Assembly (NCBI GenBank): GCA_015067125.1
Contig: SVNB01000015.1
Coordinates: 1 to 21,500 of the forward strand
Length of the DNA: 21,500 bases
From: Oscillospiraceae bacterium
GTDB lineage: Bacteria > Bacillota > Clostridia > Oscillospirales > Ruminococcaceae
Reading direction: 5' to 3'
Positions within the stretch are counted from its first letter, which is position 1, and each line of letters starts with the position of its first letter. Positions 21,310 through 21,500 of this stretch are shown one piece after another. The translations under genes were made by a program, and so were the position numbers. The notes beneath the pieces are model-generated. The model was not told the DNA's origin and made no database searches. It saw only the letters and a list, made by a program, of their open reading frames with translations.

Positions 21310-21500
21310 TTAGTAGTTTTTTGCCTGGATTTCGAAATATGCCTGAGGATGAGCACATACGGGGCAAACAACAGGAGCAGATTCACCAACATGGATATGA
21401 CCGCAGTTTGCGCATTTCCAGATAACGATGGAACCTTTCTGGAATACTTCGCCGTTTTCAACGTTTGCGAGGAGTTTGCGATATCTTTCTTCGTGTTCAG
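21310..21500 (-). CDS. Rubrerythrin, C-terminal part (N-terminus beyond the window)
   Basis: The last 62 complete codons of a minus-strand gene, with TAA at 21310-21312. It shows the rubredoxin-like iron site as CANCGH and CPVCAHPQAYFEI, preceded by EHEERYRKLLANVENGEVF, the usual junction from the diiron four-helix domain. Rubrerythrins reduce hydrogen peroxide in the cytoplasm of anaerobes. The diiron domain lies outside the window, so its integrity cannot be judged. Codon choice (GTT, GCT, TCC) looks like that of a highly expressed gene. Confidence 0.93.
   Translation of the reverse strand, partial: EHEERYRKLLANVENGEVFQKGSIVIWKCANCGHIHVGESAPVVCPVCAHPQAYFEIQAKNY

Noticed and set aside
1..21500. 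Mobile elements, CRISPR arrays, phage genes, origins
   Set aside because: I found no transposase, integrase, regular spaced repeats, att-like duplications at the tRNA genes or DnaA-box cluster.

Overview
The window looks like a chromosomal segment of a low-to-medium G+C, endospore-forming anaerobic member of the Clostridia (Firmicutes). The evidence is: a SpoIIGA / pro-sigma-E pair; strong AGGAGG-type ribosome binding sites with GTG and TTG starts; Gram-positive FtsEX with an M23 hydrolase; a split transketolase; ferredoxin-type redox enzymes; and a rubrerythrin tail. I see no insertion sequence, phage, CRISPR or plasmid signature. I cannot name the genus.

Layout. 1-4216 (-): two tandem, clearly paralogous, large exported proteins of unknown function. 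One is membrane-anchored with WG-like repeats; the other is a lipoprotein that runs off the left edge. 4422-6963 (+): three monocistronic genes, each with its own sigma-A-like promoter and hairpin terminator: a 2x[4Fe-4S] aldo/keto reductase, a two-repeat DUF1508 (YegP-like) protein and a DUF362 protein. 7018-12789 (-): greA with a full-consensus promoter, and upstream of it a five-gene operon: PucR/CdaR-type regulator, ftsE, ftsX, EnvC/PcsB-like M23 endopeptidase, S41 (CtpA-like) protein. FtsEX should gate the periplasmic-side M23 hydrolase during division. The S41 protein has lost both catalytic dyad residues and is probably a pseudoprotease. 13064-13787 (-): a 58-aa CxxC mini-protein and a GNAT acetyltransferase. 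13901-15493 (+): spoIIGA-sigE, behind a promoter that has a Spo0A-box-like heptamer and a long spacer resembling B. subtilis spoIIG; no sigG follows. 15494-15961 (-): tspO. 16031-16174 (+): a 47-aa protein. 16322-18519 (+): split transketolase plus a small membrane protein. 18601-19566 (-): an EreA/ChaN-like protein. 19737-20114 (-): tRNA-Pro(GGG) and tRNA-Thr(CGT), each with its own promoter and terminator. 20281-21255 (+): a membrane-anchored SGNH-fold protein lacking all recognisable catalytic residues. 21310-end (-): C-terminus of rubrerythrin.

No stretch longer than 300 bases lacks a gene. The longest non-coding gaps (4217-4421, 12790-13063, 19813-20038) hold promoters, a terminator and operator-like palindromes listed below. 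The most unusual content is a pair of enzyme-fold proteins with erased active sites (S41 in the ftsEX operon, SGNH near the right edge) and the tandem WG-like/lipoprotein paralogues.
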